DNA from: Candidatus Chloroploca asiatica
GTDB lineage: Bacteria > Chloroflexota > Chloroflexia > Chloroflexales > Chloroflexaceae
Reading direction: 5' to 3'
DNA length: 64,000 bases
NCBI RefSeq assembly: GCF_002532075.1
Contig: NZ_LYXE01000090.1
Coordinates: 248,001-312,000, forward strand
Every line of letters begins with the position of its first letter. Position 1 is the stretch's first letter. A program made the position numbers and the translations under genes. Positions 7,563 to 16,441 of this stretch are shown piece after piece. The notes beneath the pieces are model-generated. The model saw only the letters and a list, made by a program, of their open reading frames with translations. It had not been told where the DNA came from and did no database searches.

Positions 7563-8936
7563 ATGGCTAGCGAAAAGCCAGCGTGTCTCGTTGCTCATAC
7601 TGCTGAGTTGGAGCAACTCCATGAGCGTCTGGATAATCTACAACGTGGTGCTGTGCCGCTCAGATGCCTGGTAAATCTCTGTGGGGTCTATGGCATTGGC
7701 AAACGAACACTCCTTGTGCATCTTGATCAGCGTACGTTGTTACCTGATGATATTGTCAAGTTGCGTCTGGCGTTGCCGATTTTGCCCCCTTCAGCACGTT
7801 TCGTGCCTCTTGCGCTCAAGCAGGCGCTGCTCGATCAGATTGCAGCGTGTCATCCCGCCCTCACGATCTCACCTGCGCCCATCAACGATCTGAATGCCGA
7901 TGCTGCCCTGACTGGTCTGGCCGGGCAGTTAATTGAGCAGAGCACGTGCTGCCTCCTTTTGTTGGATGCAACCGTACGGGGGACGCCAATCGCCTTCAAC
8001 TGGCTCGAACGCGGATTGCTGCTCCCTCTGGTACGCACTGATCACGTGATTGCAACGATCATCAGTCGCTCACCCCTCCGCTGGCGTGAATTTGACACCC
8101 GACGGCGGGCCGAGATTATGGTGCTTGCCCCACTGAGCCTTGAAGAGACGGCCCTGCATCTCCAGTTGAGCATCCCTGAGGCCGAGATCATCTATGGTCT
8201 GACCAGTGGCTTGCCCCTGGCGAACGAACTTGCGCTTCAGATGCAGGCCTATTTGCCTGTGCCATCAGAGTGGAAAACGGACAATAAAGCGGATCTGATG
8301 GATCAGATCCTTGATGCACTCTATGAACTGGTTGGGCCTGATCTCTCACCCATGCTCCAGTGTGCGCTTGAAGTTCTGTCAGTCGTGCGCGAGTTCTCGG
8401 TGCCCTTGATGCAGCGTCTGATTCAGCATACATGCGGGACGACAAGTGAAACAACGCGCCAGACCTTCCTCTTGCTAATGGTCAAACAACTGCAAGAGCT
8501 TGATCTGGTGATCTGGGATCAGGCGAGTCTGTCGTATCGCGTAGCCCCGACGTTACGGCGCATTATCGGTACATATGTCCGCTATACTGATCCGGAACGA
8601 TACGAGACCATCCGTCAACTTGTCACCGACTACTATCGTCAAATGTTGGACGAGGTTCTGGTTTCCCGTCACATCCATCTTGTCGAATTTTTGTGGCATC
8701 TCCTTGACACACCTGTGCCCGGCGAGCACCGTCCGGCGAATGTGCTGCGTGGTCTGGTGACACGCTATCTGGTCAGCCCTGATGGACGGCAGATTGATGA
8801 CGAGGAGATGAGTCAACTGCAGATGTACCTGGTAACTGATCCCGATCTGCCCGCAGTGCTGCGACGCTACGGAACACACAGCCAGGAATTGGTTGCCATG
8901 CTAGAGGCCCAACTTTCCAACGACGTTGCTGCATGA
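7563..8936 (+). CDS. Degenerate P-loop ATPase-like protein (partner of STAND ATPase)
   Basis: A 457-residue protein that I do not recognise as a named family. Residues 41-50 read GVYGIGKRTL, which looks like a Walker A loop of an AAA/STAND ATPase, but Arg stands where Ser/Thr should follow the Lys. A hydrophobic strand ending in Asp (CCLLLLDA, near residues 136-143) could be Walker B, without the usual second acidic residue. The rest is alpha-helical and resembles the winged-helix part of STAND proteins. GGGAGGTAGG before ATG 7563 is a strong ribosome binding site. The next gene, 16 bases on, is a full STAND ATPase, so this may be its catalytically weak partner. Function unknown. Confidence 0.6.
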   Translation: MASEKPACLVAHTAELEQLHERLDNLQRGAVPLRCLVNLCGVYGIGKRTLLVHLDQRTLLPDDIVKLRLALPILPPSARFVPLALKQALLDQIAACHPALTISPAPINDLNADAALTGLAGQLIEQSTCCLLLLDATVRGTPIAFNWLERGLLLPLVRTDHVIATIISRSPLRWREFDTRRRAEIMVLAPLSLEETALHLQLSIPEAEIIYGLTSGLPLANELALQMQAYLPVPSEWKTDNKADLMDQILDALYELVGPDLSPMLQCALEVLSVVREFSVPLMQRLIQHTCGTTSETTRQTFLLLMVKQLQELDLVIWDQASLSYRVAPTLRRIIGTYVRYTDPERYETIRQLVTDYYRQMLDEVLVSRHIHLVEFLWHLLDTPVPGEHRPANVLRGLVTRYLVSPDGRQIDDEEMSQLQMYLVTDPDLPAVLRRYGTHSQELVAMLEAQLSNDVAA

Positions 8937-8952
8937 ATGAAGCAAGAACGCT

Positions 8953-11916
8953 ATGATCACTACCCTCGAAGCTTATTTTCGCAGTGCCCGTCACCTGGTA
9001 GGCCGTAAACGCGAGCTCGAGCTCGTTGATCGGGCCTTGACGCACGTTAAAGCCGGGACTTCGGTGTTCTTGATCGAAGGACAGGGAGGGATCGGCAAAA
9101 CACGTCTGCTGACCGAGATTCGGCAACGCTGTCGCGAGACCAGTGAGGTACTCTGCACCGAGGTAATTGATCTCTACCTGGGGCGTTATCTTCAACCTGC
9201 CCGCATGCTGTATGCGCTTGCAACGCAACTTGAAGCTGATGCCGTGCGTTGGGGGCGTTCGCAACCCGATTTCACCCACTTTTATGAAGCTCACGAGCAA
9301 TTCTATGCAACACTTGGCCATGACGCTGAAGCACAACGTACCCAACTCGAACAGAGCTTTCTTGAATGCTATACCAAACTGGCTGCTGCGCATCGCCTGG
9401 TGGTGTTAATTGACACCTTCGAGAAGTTACACCCAGCGCTGGTAGATGCCCAAGAGTTTGATTTTCGCGAACTCGGGAGGCTCGAACAGTGGGTGGCGCA
9501 TCTGCTGAAACGCTTGCCCAATACGATCGTGGTCCTCGCTGGACGCCCGCGGCCCGATCAACGCAGGAAGCTTACCGAGATTCTTGGCCCGATCCTGACC
9601 CCATTGACAATTGAGCCTTTTACGCTCACCGAAACGACTGAGTATATCGTCACTGAATTTGCCAACCTCGTCCCCCTTGAACCGAAACAGATTCAGTTGC
9701 TCCATGCGATTAGCGCAGGACGACCGGTCGTGCTTGCCGTTGCACTGGCCTGTGCCCAGCAAGGCATTATTGATATTACGGCGTTGCCGCCCGAGTTTGT
9801 CTACCCGGCGAATCAAGCCCACCTCAGTGATGCGTTGGTGCGTCTGATTGTCGGCGATCTTTATCGGCAACGACCAGATCTGGCCCAGTTGCTTGCCCGT
9901 GCCGTCTATTTGCGCAAAGGTGTGCGGCGCGAGATGCTCGCCTTCCTCTTTGCTGAGGAAGGTGAGGTCGTTGAACCATTTGAACTCGATCAGCAACTCG
10001 ATGAATTGACCGCTTTTGTGTTTGTCAAGCGGGTTGATGAGGATGAACTGATCCTGCATGACGAGATGTACGAGTTGCTGCTGGGTAAACTGGCTGATCA
10101 ACAGGCTCTGTCATGGTGGCGCCTGGCCGTGCGGTTTCTTGATCAGCAGATTGCGACGGTCTATACGCAACTGCAATCGACAGCTGCTGCGCTGCCGGCA
10201 CCCTCAAGCTTTGCCAGCCTACAGCAACAACTCCAGAACCTGCAAATTGAACGTATGTTTTATCATATGTCAATTAATTTGCGCCAGGGCTATCAAATCT
10301 ATCGCGAGTTGAGCACCAATGCGATTGAGGCCCGCGATGATGATTTTGACGCGCAATTACAGGAAGAATTAGCGCGTTTTTTTGATCGTGATATGGCATG
10401 GGGGCGCCTCTATCGCCAACGCTTATTGACGAGTGGCCTGACCTGGGAACGCATCATCTATGATGAAGGCATTCGCTGGGTCTATCGGCGTATGCTCACC
10501 CCGATGCCCGACGGCAATGCGTATAGTGCCGCTGTGGCACTGGCGGAAGATGTACGGGAACGCTATCGAGCGATCTATGATCGCTCGCCGCTAGCACGCT
10601 GCGATCTTGATGCCGCCCAGCTGCAGGCCGAGGTCTATATCGCTGGGCGCACCTCGCGTGGGGCACAGATTACCCACAACTATCAGGTGCTCGTCGCTGA
10701 GCTTGAGGCGATCATTAGTCAGCTTGATCCTGCTGATCCAGATGCTGCCTATGCAAAATTTATCCTGGCTAATGCGTATAACTACTGGGGCTATTTTGAA
10801 CGCGTGCAAGAGCACTTGCAAAGTGCGATTACGAAATACAAAGAAGCGCTCCGTCTGTATCGACAACTCGGCCCCGAGGTACATAGCCTGCACGCAGTGA
10901 CCCTCAACAATCTAGGCTACGCGATGGGCCGTCAGGGTGATTCGGAACGTGGCCTGCGCTGTCTTGATCAGTCACTCGCTCTGGTTGAACACGCTGGGGT
11001 CGCTTACCGCATCGCGACAACGCGCAATACCCAGGCCCATCTCTATGCCGATCTTGGCCGGATGGATCAGGCCCTCCGTTGCGTCCAGGAGGCGAGACGG
11101 CTCTTTGCCCGCTTTGAGAGTGTCCGGGCCACCGCTCTCAATGCGAATGCCGAAGGCCGTATCCGTAGTCGCATTGCCGAGACAATGGCCGATCCTGGGC
11201 AACGCAATGCCGAGTATGCCCGTGCAGTGGCGGCCTATCGCCAAGCCATCAAAGGCTTTGATCAAGAGGGCGAGCTTGTGCGCCAGATCGAGGTACGCAG
11301 CGCCCTGGCCAAAGCGTTGCGCAATTGGGCGACTAACATGCCCCCCGGACCAGCAGTGACGACCAGGCGTAACGAGGCCTTTGCGTTGCTGACCGAGGCC
11401 AATACCCTGACCAATGAGACTACGTCACGGCTGATCCGGTGTAGCATTCTTGAGGCGATGGCCGCGATCTGTGTGGACGAAAAGCGCTATGATGAAGCGA
11501 TCACCCTGCTTGACGAGACGCGCTTGCTCTTGCCAACAAGTTTGCAGGATCCGATGCGCTACGGTGAGTCTTCGGAAACTGTGGAATTGCGGCTCTACTG
11601 GCTGCGTTTTGCCCAGATCCAATGGCAGTATGCGGCAGTAGCCTTTGGTCAGGCTCAGTATCACGATGCCTGTGTACATTTAGTACACACCTTTACCGGC
11701 TTGCTTGCCTTCTCGCCAGATGCCGCCCCCATCGAACGCTTCCGCCATCTGGCGCGCCATGCACTCATAACCCCAGGTGATCCGGCGCTGATCGAAGCGC
11801 TGCGCGAACCGATGCACCAGGCCGCTGCTCAGAGTAACACCTCGATTTCAGCCCTTTCGCTCGTTGATCGCTTGCTCACTCAGGCAATTGAAGATATTGA
11901 CCTCTTTGGAGCGTGA
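8953..11916 (+). CDS. STAND-type ATPase with TPR-like repeats
   Basis: A 987-residue multidomain NTPase. Residues 16-30 (VGRKRELELVDRAL) are the family's opening before the P-loop; Walker A is GQGGIGKT at 43-50 and Walker B LVVLIDTFEK at 149-158. GRPRPD near 197 fits the sensor region. After a winged-helix-like part, roughly residues 590-900 hold helical repeats in TPR style, for example HAVTLNNLGYAMGRQGD and IATTRNTQAHLYADLGRMD. STAND proteins act as signal-triggered switches: the repeats sense a ligand or partner and the ATPase oligomerises. No effector domain is recognisable at either end, so output may come through a partner protein such as the gene upstream or the radical SAM gene downstream. 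Confidence 0.78.
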   Translation: MITTLEAYFRSARHLVGRKRELELVDRALTHVKAGTSVFLIEGQGGIGKTRLLTEIRQRCRETSEVLCTEVIDLYLGRYLQPARMLYALATQLEADAVRWGRSQPDFTHFYEAHEQFYATLGHDAEAQRTQLEQSFLECYTKLAAAHRLVVLIDTFEKLHPALVDAQEFDFRELGRLEQWVAHLLKRLPNTIVVLAGRPRPDQRRKLTEILGPILTPLTIEPFTLTETTEYIVTEFANLVPLEPKQIQLLHAISAGRPVVLAVALACAQQGIIDITALPPEFVYPANQAHLSDALVRLIVGDLYRQRPDLAQLLARAVYLRKGVRREMLAFLFAEEGEVVEPFELDQQLDELTAFVFVKRVDEDELILHDEMYELLLGKLADQQALSWWRLAVRFLDQQIATVYTQLQSTAAALPAPSSFASLQQQLQNLQIERMFYHMSINLRQGYQIYRELSTNAIEARDDDFDAQLQEELARFFDRDMAWGRLYRQRLLTSGLTWERIIYDEGIRWVYRRMLTPMPDGNAYSAAVALAEDVRERYRAIYDRSPLARCDLDAAQLQAEVYIAGRTSRGAQITHNYQVLVAELEAIISQLDPADPDAAYAKFILANAYNYWGYFERVQEHLQSAITKYKEALRLYRQLGPEVHSLHAVTLNNLGYAMGRQGDSERGLRCLDQSLALVEHAGVAYRIATTRNTQAHLYADLGRMDQALRCVQEARRLFARFESVRATALNANAEGRIRSRIAETMADPGQRNAEYARAVAAYRQAIKGFDQEGELVRQIEVRSALAKALRNWATNMPPGPAVTTRRNEAFALLTEANTLTNETTSRLIRCSILEAMAAICVDEKRYDEAITLLDETRLLLPTSLQDPMRYGESSETVELRLYWLRFAQIQWQYAAVAFGQAQYHDACVHLVHTFTGLLAFSPDAAPIERFRHLARHALITPGDPALIEALREPMHQAAAQSNTSISALSLVDRLLTQAIEDIDLFGA

Positions 11917-11982
11917 TGGAATTGCAATTTCTCACGTTTAATTGAGGTAGAACAAGGAAAATCTTCAGTTGTGTGAGCGTGC

Positions 11983-13410
11983 ATGCATTCCATAGCACAC
12001 ATTTTGGTGCCAGAACAAACCTCGGTAGCGCTCAATGACTGCCGCTTGCCGGTGCCAGTCTATGCACAAGCGCCAACGGGGACCAAGGATGACCTGGCAA
12101 TCCATCGCCTGCGTCCACATCCTTTGCTTACCACACTGGATCTGGATGATGGGGAACATGTGGTGGCATTTGTCCCATCCTTAAGCCAGGTCGCTGTGTT
12201 GAATCAAGCAGCCCTGGCACTGATCCAGCGCTTGCCGCTCGCCGAGGCCGCCGAGGCCGCCGAGGTGTATGGTGCGCTGGTACGGCTCGTCGAGATGGGA
12301 TTGCTGGTTACGACCGACAACCCGGCTTTGCCCTGCCCCGCTGAGCCAACGACCCTGGTGGCATGGCTGCATCTCACCAATGCATGCAACCTGCGTTGTA
12401 CCTATTGTTATATCGAAAAGAACCATGAGGCGATGAGCCTTGCCACGGCATATCAGGCCATTGAGGCAAGCATTGCCGCCGCTCGACGCTACGGCTATCG
12501 TGAGCTTGCCCTGAAGTATGCGGGTGGTGAGCCATTGCTCGCTTTCGACACCCTGGTTGCAACTCATCAGTATGCACAGGAGCAGTGTGCTGCCGCAGGT
12601 CTTGGCCTTGCGGCAACCGTGCTGACGAATGGCACTGGTTTGACAGCGCCACGTGTGGCGCGTTTGCGCGAATTGGGCCTCGACGTGACCGTTTCACTCG
12701 ATGGTGCGGCTACCAGCAATGACCAGCAGCGTCCAATGTGCAACGGCACTGGCTCAACTGCGGCTATTATGGCTGGGCTTGAACGCGCACGTGCGGGAGG
12801 AATCCACCCCACTGTCGCGCTGACCATCACGAGTACCAGTCTGGCAGGCGTGCCCGCCCTGGTGCAGTGGCTGCTCGAACGTGACTTGCCCTTTACGCTG
12901 AGCTTTGCCCGTGATCACACCTGCGGCCGCAGTCATCGTGACCTACTGGCCGATGAAGCGACCCTGATAGAAGGTATGCGGACAATCTATGCCACGGTTG
13001 CGGCCAACCCGCCTTCGTGGAGTCTGCTTGGGGCGTTGTTGGATCGTACCGATCTCTCGCACGCACATGGGCAGGCCTGTGCCGCTGGATCACACTATCT
13101 GGTCATTGATCATCACGGTCGTATCGCCGCATGCCAGATGGCGCAACATATGCCCGTTGCTGATATCTACCACGAAGATCCCCTTGGTGCAATTCGCCAT
13201 GACGAGCGTTTGCCGCTAGGTCGCCATGTCGACACCAAAGAGGGCTGTCGCACCTGTGTGTGGCGCTACTGGTGTGGTGGAGGATGCCCGCTCGCGACCC
13301 TACGGGCAACCGGACGCACCGATATCCAATCCCCCGATTGCAACATCTACAAAGCCCTCTACCCCGACCTGTTACGCCTCGAAGGATTACGCCTCCTCCA
13401 CCAATGCTAA
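11983..13410 (+). CDS. Radical SAM/SPASM enzyme, peptide-maturase type
   Basis: A 475-residue radical S-adenosylmethionine enzyme. The cluster-binding motif CNLRCTYC lies near residue 135, after LHLTNA; KYAGGEPLL and SLDGA follow as expected. The C-terminal SPASM region has CAAG near 366, a central IAACQMAQ, and a terminal CRTCVWRYWCGGGCP, ending with a further Cys in SPDC, enough for auxiliary Fe-S clusters. The N-terminal 110 residues resemble a PqqD-like peptide-recognition domain (LNQAALALIQRL). This layout is usual for enzymes that modify ribosomal peptides or act as sulfatase maturases. No precursor peptide or sulfatase is seen nearby. A short GAGGCCGCC tandem repeat encodes AEAAEAAEV near residue 87. 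Confidence 0.85.
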   Translation: MHSIAHILVPEQTSVALNDCRLPVPVYAQAPTGTKDDLAIHRLRPHPLLTTLDLDDGEHVVAFVPSLSQVAVLNQAALALIQRLPLAEAAEAAEVYGALVRLVEMGLLVTTDNPALPCPAEPTTLVAWLHLTNACNLRCTYCYIEKNHEAMSLATAYQAIEASIAAARRYGYRELALKYAGGEPLLAFDTLVATHQYAQEQCAAAGLGLAATVLTNGTGLTAPRVARLRELGLDVTVSLDGAATSNDQQRPMCNGTGSTAAIMAGLERARAGGIHPTVALTITSTSLAGVPALVQWLLERDLPFTLSFARDHTCGRSHRDLLADEATLIEGMRTIYATVAANPPSWSLLGALLDRTDLSHAHGQACAAGSHYLVIDHHGRIAACQMAQHMPVADIYHEDPLGAIRHDERLPLGRHVDTKEGCRTCVWRYWCGGGCPLATLRATGRTDIQSPDCNIYKALYPDLLRLEGLRLLHQC

Positions 13411-13419
13411 AGATACGTA

Positions 13420-13462
13420 CAGACACGAAAAAAGCCAGCAATGCTGGCTTTTTTCGTGTCTG
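13420..13462. terminator. 21-bp hairpin with internal A6/T6, after radical SAM gene
   Basis: Arms 13420-13440 and 13442-13462 are perfect reverse complements around a single base. The hairpin starts nine bases after the stop codon. Six T residues (13449-13454) in the right arm pair with six A residues in the left, so a shorter GC-rich inner stem followed by a U-run can also form, which is the classical intrinsic terminator. Confidence 0.88.
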
Positions 13463-13488
13463 GAGTGACCTCGCAGAATCTATACGCC

Positions 13489-13515
13489 TTGACAAATAAA
13501 AAATATTAGTATAAT
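13489..13515 (+). promoter_or_regulatory. Promoter of the Fe(III) transporter operon with a TTAG-N6-CTAA dyad
   Basis: TTGACA (13489-13494) and TATAAT (13510-13515) match the sigma-70-type consensus exactly, though the 15-base spacer is short. The -10 box is enclosed by TTAG (13506-13509) and CTAA (13516-13519), an inverted repeat placed where a repressor would block polymerase. Iron regulators of the DtxR/IdeR type bind TTAGG-CCTAA-like sites, so metal-dependent repression is plausible here but unproven. Confidence 0.65.
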
Positions 13516-13568
13516 CTAACACTCAAGCTTATGTAGTGCTCACCAAAGGCATTGAAGGAGTGAAGTCT

Positions 13569-14693
13569 ATGCCCAGTTTGCTCAAGCGTCGGTTCATGTT
13601 GACCCTGTTCGCCATGGTTGCGCTGTTGCTCACCGCTTGCACCCAGACGGCAACCCCGCCCGCCCCGCCCGCCGAGATAGTCCGCGAGACGGTTGTAGTT
13701 GAGGTAACAGCCGAACCTCAGGTGGTCGAGACGGTCATCACGCAGCCTGCCACCCCGGGGAACCTGGTGATCTATTCAGGGCGCAGTGAGGCCCTTGTCG
13801 GCCCATTGATCAACCAGTTTGCGGCGGCGAGTGGTGTAGATGTGCAGATACGCTATGGTTCAACCTCTGAAATGGCGGCAACCCTGCTCGAAGAGGGAAG
13901 CAATTCGCCTGCCGACATCTTCTTTGCCCAGGATCCCGGCGGTCTCGGAGCGGTAGCAAAGGCTGGCCTGTTTGCCCCACTTCCCGCAGAACTGGTGAGT
14001 CAGGTGCCGACACGCTTCCGTTCACCAGAGGATCTGTGGATTGGCATTTCGGGACGGGCAAGGGTAGTGACATACAATACCGATGCGATCAACCCGGAAG
14101 AGTTGCCGGCCGACATCTTTGATTTTACTGACCCGGTCTGGTCAGGACGGATCGGCTGGGCACCGACCAATGGCTCGTTGCATGCGATGATCACCGCAAT
14201 GCGCCAGGTCTGGGGCGACGAAAAGACCCGGGAATGGCTCGAGGGCATTCAGGCCAACAATCCTGTTGTGTATGACCGCAACACCACGATTGTGACCGGC
14301 GTGGCAGCAGGCGAAGTTGACATAGGCTTCACAAACCATTACTATCTCTACCGTTTTCTGGCCGAGCAGGGCGAGGGCTTCAAGGCACGCAACCATTTCT
14401 TGACCGGCAGTGGCCCCGGGTCACTGATTATGGTCGCTGGAGCAGGCCGTCTTGCCAGTAGCCCCAACGAAGCGAATGCGCTACGGTTTATCGAGTTTAT
14501 GCTCTCACCCGTTGCCCAGCAGTACTTTGCCAGTCAAACGGCTGAATATCCAGTTGTCGAAGGGGTCGTTGGTCCGCCAGGCTTGCCCCCGCTCGAAGAA
14601 CTCGAATCGGCCGCTCTGGACATTGACATGGCTGATCTCGATGATCTTCAGGGGACGATCCAGTTGATGCAGGATGTAGGGGTACTCCCGTAA
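13569..14693 (+). CDS. fbpA: Fe(III) ABC transporter substrate-binding lipoprotein
   Basis: A 374-residue extracytoplasmic binding protein for ferric iron or a similar ligand. A lipoprotein signal peptide ends in LLTAC, so the mature protein is anchored by lipid-modified Cys24; a Pro/Val/Glu-rich linker follows. The mature domain has LVIYSGRSEALVGPLINQFA, RYGSTSEMAATLLEEG and FFAQDPGGLG, all familiar from FbpA/FutA proteins, then VTYNTDAINPEELP and NHYYLYRF; the tyrosine pair is a usual iron-ligand region. I chose ATG 13569, with GGAG eight bases upstream, over GTG 13536. The permease and ATPase genes follow. Confidence 0.88.
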   Translation: MPSLLKRRFMLTLFAMVALLLTACTQTATPPAPPAEIVRETVVVEVTAEPQVVETVITQPATPGNLVIYSGRSEALVGPLINQFAAASGVDVQIRYGSTSEMAATLLEEGSNSPADIFFAQDPGGLGAVAKAGLFAPLPAELVSQVPTRFRSPEDLWIGISGRARVVTYNTDAINPEELPADIFDFTDPVWSGRIGWAPTNGSLHAMITAMRQVWGDEKTREWLEGIQANNPVVYDRNTTIVTGVAAGEVDIGFTNHYYLYRFLAEQGEGFKARNHFLTGSGPGSLIMVAGAGRLASSPNEANALRFIEFMLSPVAQQYFASQTAEYPVVEGVVGPPGLPPLEELESAALDIDMADLDDLQGTIQLMQDVGVLP

Positions 14694-14704
14694 GGACTGG
14701 AGAC

Positions 14705-14753
14705 CTTCGTGGGCACTCACCGCAAGCTACATGTGCGGTGAGTGCCCACGAAG
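14705..14753. terminator. 20-bp inverted repeat between binding-protein and permease genes
   Basis: Arms 14705-14724 and 14734-14753 pair perfectly around a nine-base loop, 11 bases after the binding-protein stop. Placed inside an operon, it could stop most transcripts or protect the 3' end of the upstream mRNA, so that the binding protein is made in excess over the membrane parts. No T-run follows. Confidence 0.75.
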
Positions 14754-14763
14754 AAGCGGAGGT

Positions 14764-14782
14764 TTGGGGGCTGCGCCCCCAA
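14764..14782. repeat. Short GC-rich hairpin TTGGGGGC-TGC-GCCCCCAA
   Basis: An eight-base perfect stem with loop TGC, 11 bases after the preceding palindrome. Motifs of this form are common dispersed elements in bacterial intergenic DNA. Together with the larger hairpin it shows that the open reading frame upstream of 14855 is probably not translated. Confidence 0.55.
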
Positions 14783-14854
14783 GAAACATTTGGAGCTTTC
14801 AGGTTGAATCAAGCAAAGCTTTCTCGGCTTACACAGCAGCGCAAGCGTTCTTTC

Positions 14855-16441
14855 ATGCTTCTCCGGCGACTGCCTCACTGGTCAACCATCCTACTCTGGG
14901 GAGGTGCGTTGCTCGTCGTGGCGGGTTTGTTGTTACCTACGGCCTATCTGCTCATCCGTGCATTTGAGACAAGCGAAGCGGCACTTCAAACCTTCATGCG
15001 CCCGCGTACGTGGGTCATCATCGGCAACACCACTGGCCTTGCGCTTGCCGTAACAACCGTTTCAGGGCTGATTGCCGTGCCAATCGCATGGCTGACGGTA
15101 CGCAGTGATCTGCCGTGGCGCCGCTTCTGGGCCGTGGTGACACCATTGCCACTGGTGATCCCCAGTTATGTCGGGGCTTACCTCTATATTTCGGCGCTGG
15201 GGCCACGCGGTGCATTGCAGCAGTTGCTCGAGGGGCCATTTGGCATTACACGACTGCCATCAATCTACGGTTTTACCGGGGCACTCTTTGCCTTGACGTT
15301 GATGTGTTATCCGTATATGCTGCTCAGTGTCCGTGCAGCGCTGATGCGGATGGATCCGTCGCTCGAAGAGGCATCGCGCAGTCTGGGACATAATGCAACA
15401 ACGACCTTCTGGCGGGTTGTCTTGCCTGCCCTACGCCCGGCGCTGGGGGCAGGTGGGTTGCTCGTCGCCCTCTATACCTTGCGCGATTTTGGTGCCGTGG
15501 CAATTATGCGCTTTGATACATTCACCCGGGTGATCTACCTGCAATACAGTTCGTTTGATCGCTCACAGGCGGCGTTTTTTGCGCTCCTGTTGATTGGTTT
15601 GACGCTTGTGCTGGTTGCATTCGAGGCTCAGACGCGTGGGGTGGCACGCTATGATCAAGCAAGCGGTGCCGTGGCGCGCCCACCGACGATCATTGCGCTA
15701 GGCCACTGGCGCTGGCCTGCCTTTGCTTTCTGTGCGCTCATTGTGAGCCTGAGCCTTGTCTTGCCGCTGACCATCCTGTTTTACTGGCTGGTGCGCGGCT
15801 TGCTGGCGGGTGAACAGATGGGGAACCTGGGGTCAGCCGTCTGGAATTCATTGCTTGCCTCGGGTGGAGGTGCAGTTGTGACGGTGCTGGCTGCGTTGCC
15901 TCTGGCGGTGCTGGTGGTGCGTCGGCCCGGTCGCCTAACGGCCCTCCTCGAACGAATGGCCTATTCAGCTTTTGCCCTGCCTGGCATCGCCGTTGCGCTC
16001 GCCCTGGTCTTCTTTGGCATCAGTTATGCCCGTGGTCTCTACCAGACCTTTGCGATGCTGCTGTTTGCGTATGCCATTCTCTTTCTCCCGCAGGCGTTTG
16101 GGGCGCTGCGTACATCGCTCTTACAGATCCATCCTGGTTTGGAAGAGAGTGCGCGGAGTCTGGGGTATCGCCCACCGCAGGTCTTTTTGCGCGTGACCGC
16201 GCCCCTGATGCGCCCTGGCCTGATTGCCGGGGCCAGCCTTGTCTTTTTGACGGCGATGAAGGAATTGCCTGCAACCCTCTTGCTTGCGCCGCTTGGTTTT
16301 CGCAGCCTCGCCACCGAGATCTGGTCGGCAGTGTCTGAAGCCTTCTTTGCCCGTGCCGCCGCGCCGGCCCTCTTGATTGTGCTCCTATCGTCAGTACCAA
16401 TGGCTCTTCTGTCGATGCGCGAGCGGCGAGGTATGTCATGA
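14855..16441 (+). CDS. fbpB: Fe(III) ABC transporter permease (fused double-domain)
   Basis: A 528-residue polytopic membrane protein forming the channel of the iron transporter. It contains two copies of the binding-protein-dependent transport domain, with about twelve hydrophobic segments in all. Each copy has the cytoplasmic EAA loop that contacts the ATPase: LEEASRSLGHNATTTFWRVV in the first half and LEESARSLGYRPPQVFLRVT in the second. The frame is open from 14738, but that region overlaps two hairpins, so I place the start at ATG 14855 (MLLRRLPHWS); the ribosome binding site is weak. The stop overlaps the next start by four bases (ATGA), indicating translational coupling. Confidence 0.88.
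   Translation: MLLRRLPHWSTILLWGGALLVVAGLLLPTAYLLIRAFETSEAALQTFMRPRTWVIIGNTTGLALAVTTVSGLIAVPIAWLTVRSDLPWRRFWAVVTPLPLVIPSYVGAYLYISALGPRGALQQLLEGPFGITRLPSIYGFTGALFALTLMCYPYMLLSVRAALMRMDPSLEEASRSLGHNATTTFWRVVLPALRPALGAGGLLVALYTLRDFGAVAIMRFDTFTRVIYLQYSSFDRSQAAFFALLLIGLTLVLVAFEAQTRGVARYDQASGAVARPPTIIALGHWRWPAFAFCALIVSLSLVLPLTILFYWLVRGLLAGEQMGNLGSAVWNSLLASGGGAVVTVLAALPLAVLVVRRPGRLTALLERMAYSAFALPGIAVALALVFFGISYARGLYQTFAMLLFAYAILFLPQAFGALRTSLLQIHPGLEESARSLGYRPPQVFLRVTAPLMRPGLIAGASLVFLTAMKELPATLLLAPLGFRSLATEIWSAVSEAFFARAAAPALLIVLLSSVPMALLSMRERRGMS

Noticed and set aside
11917-11982. Possible peptide precursor for the radical SAM enzyme
   Set aside because: The 66-base gap has no ORF with a ribosome binding site and more than a few codons; no Cys- or Gly-rich peptide is encoded.
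14738-14854. Upstream extension of the permease gene from GTG 14738
   Set aside because: The extension crosses the right arm of a 20-bp palindrome and a second hairpin, and its residues do not resemble a permease N-terminus.
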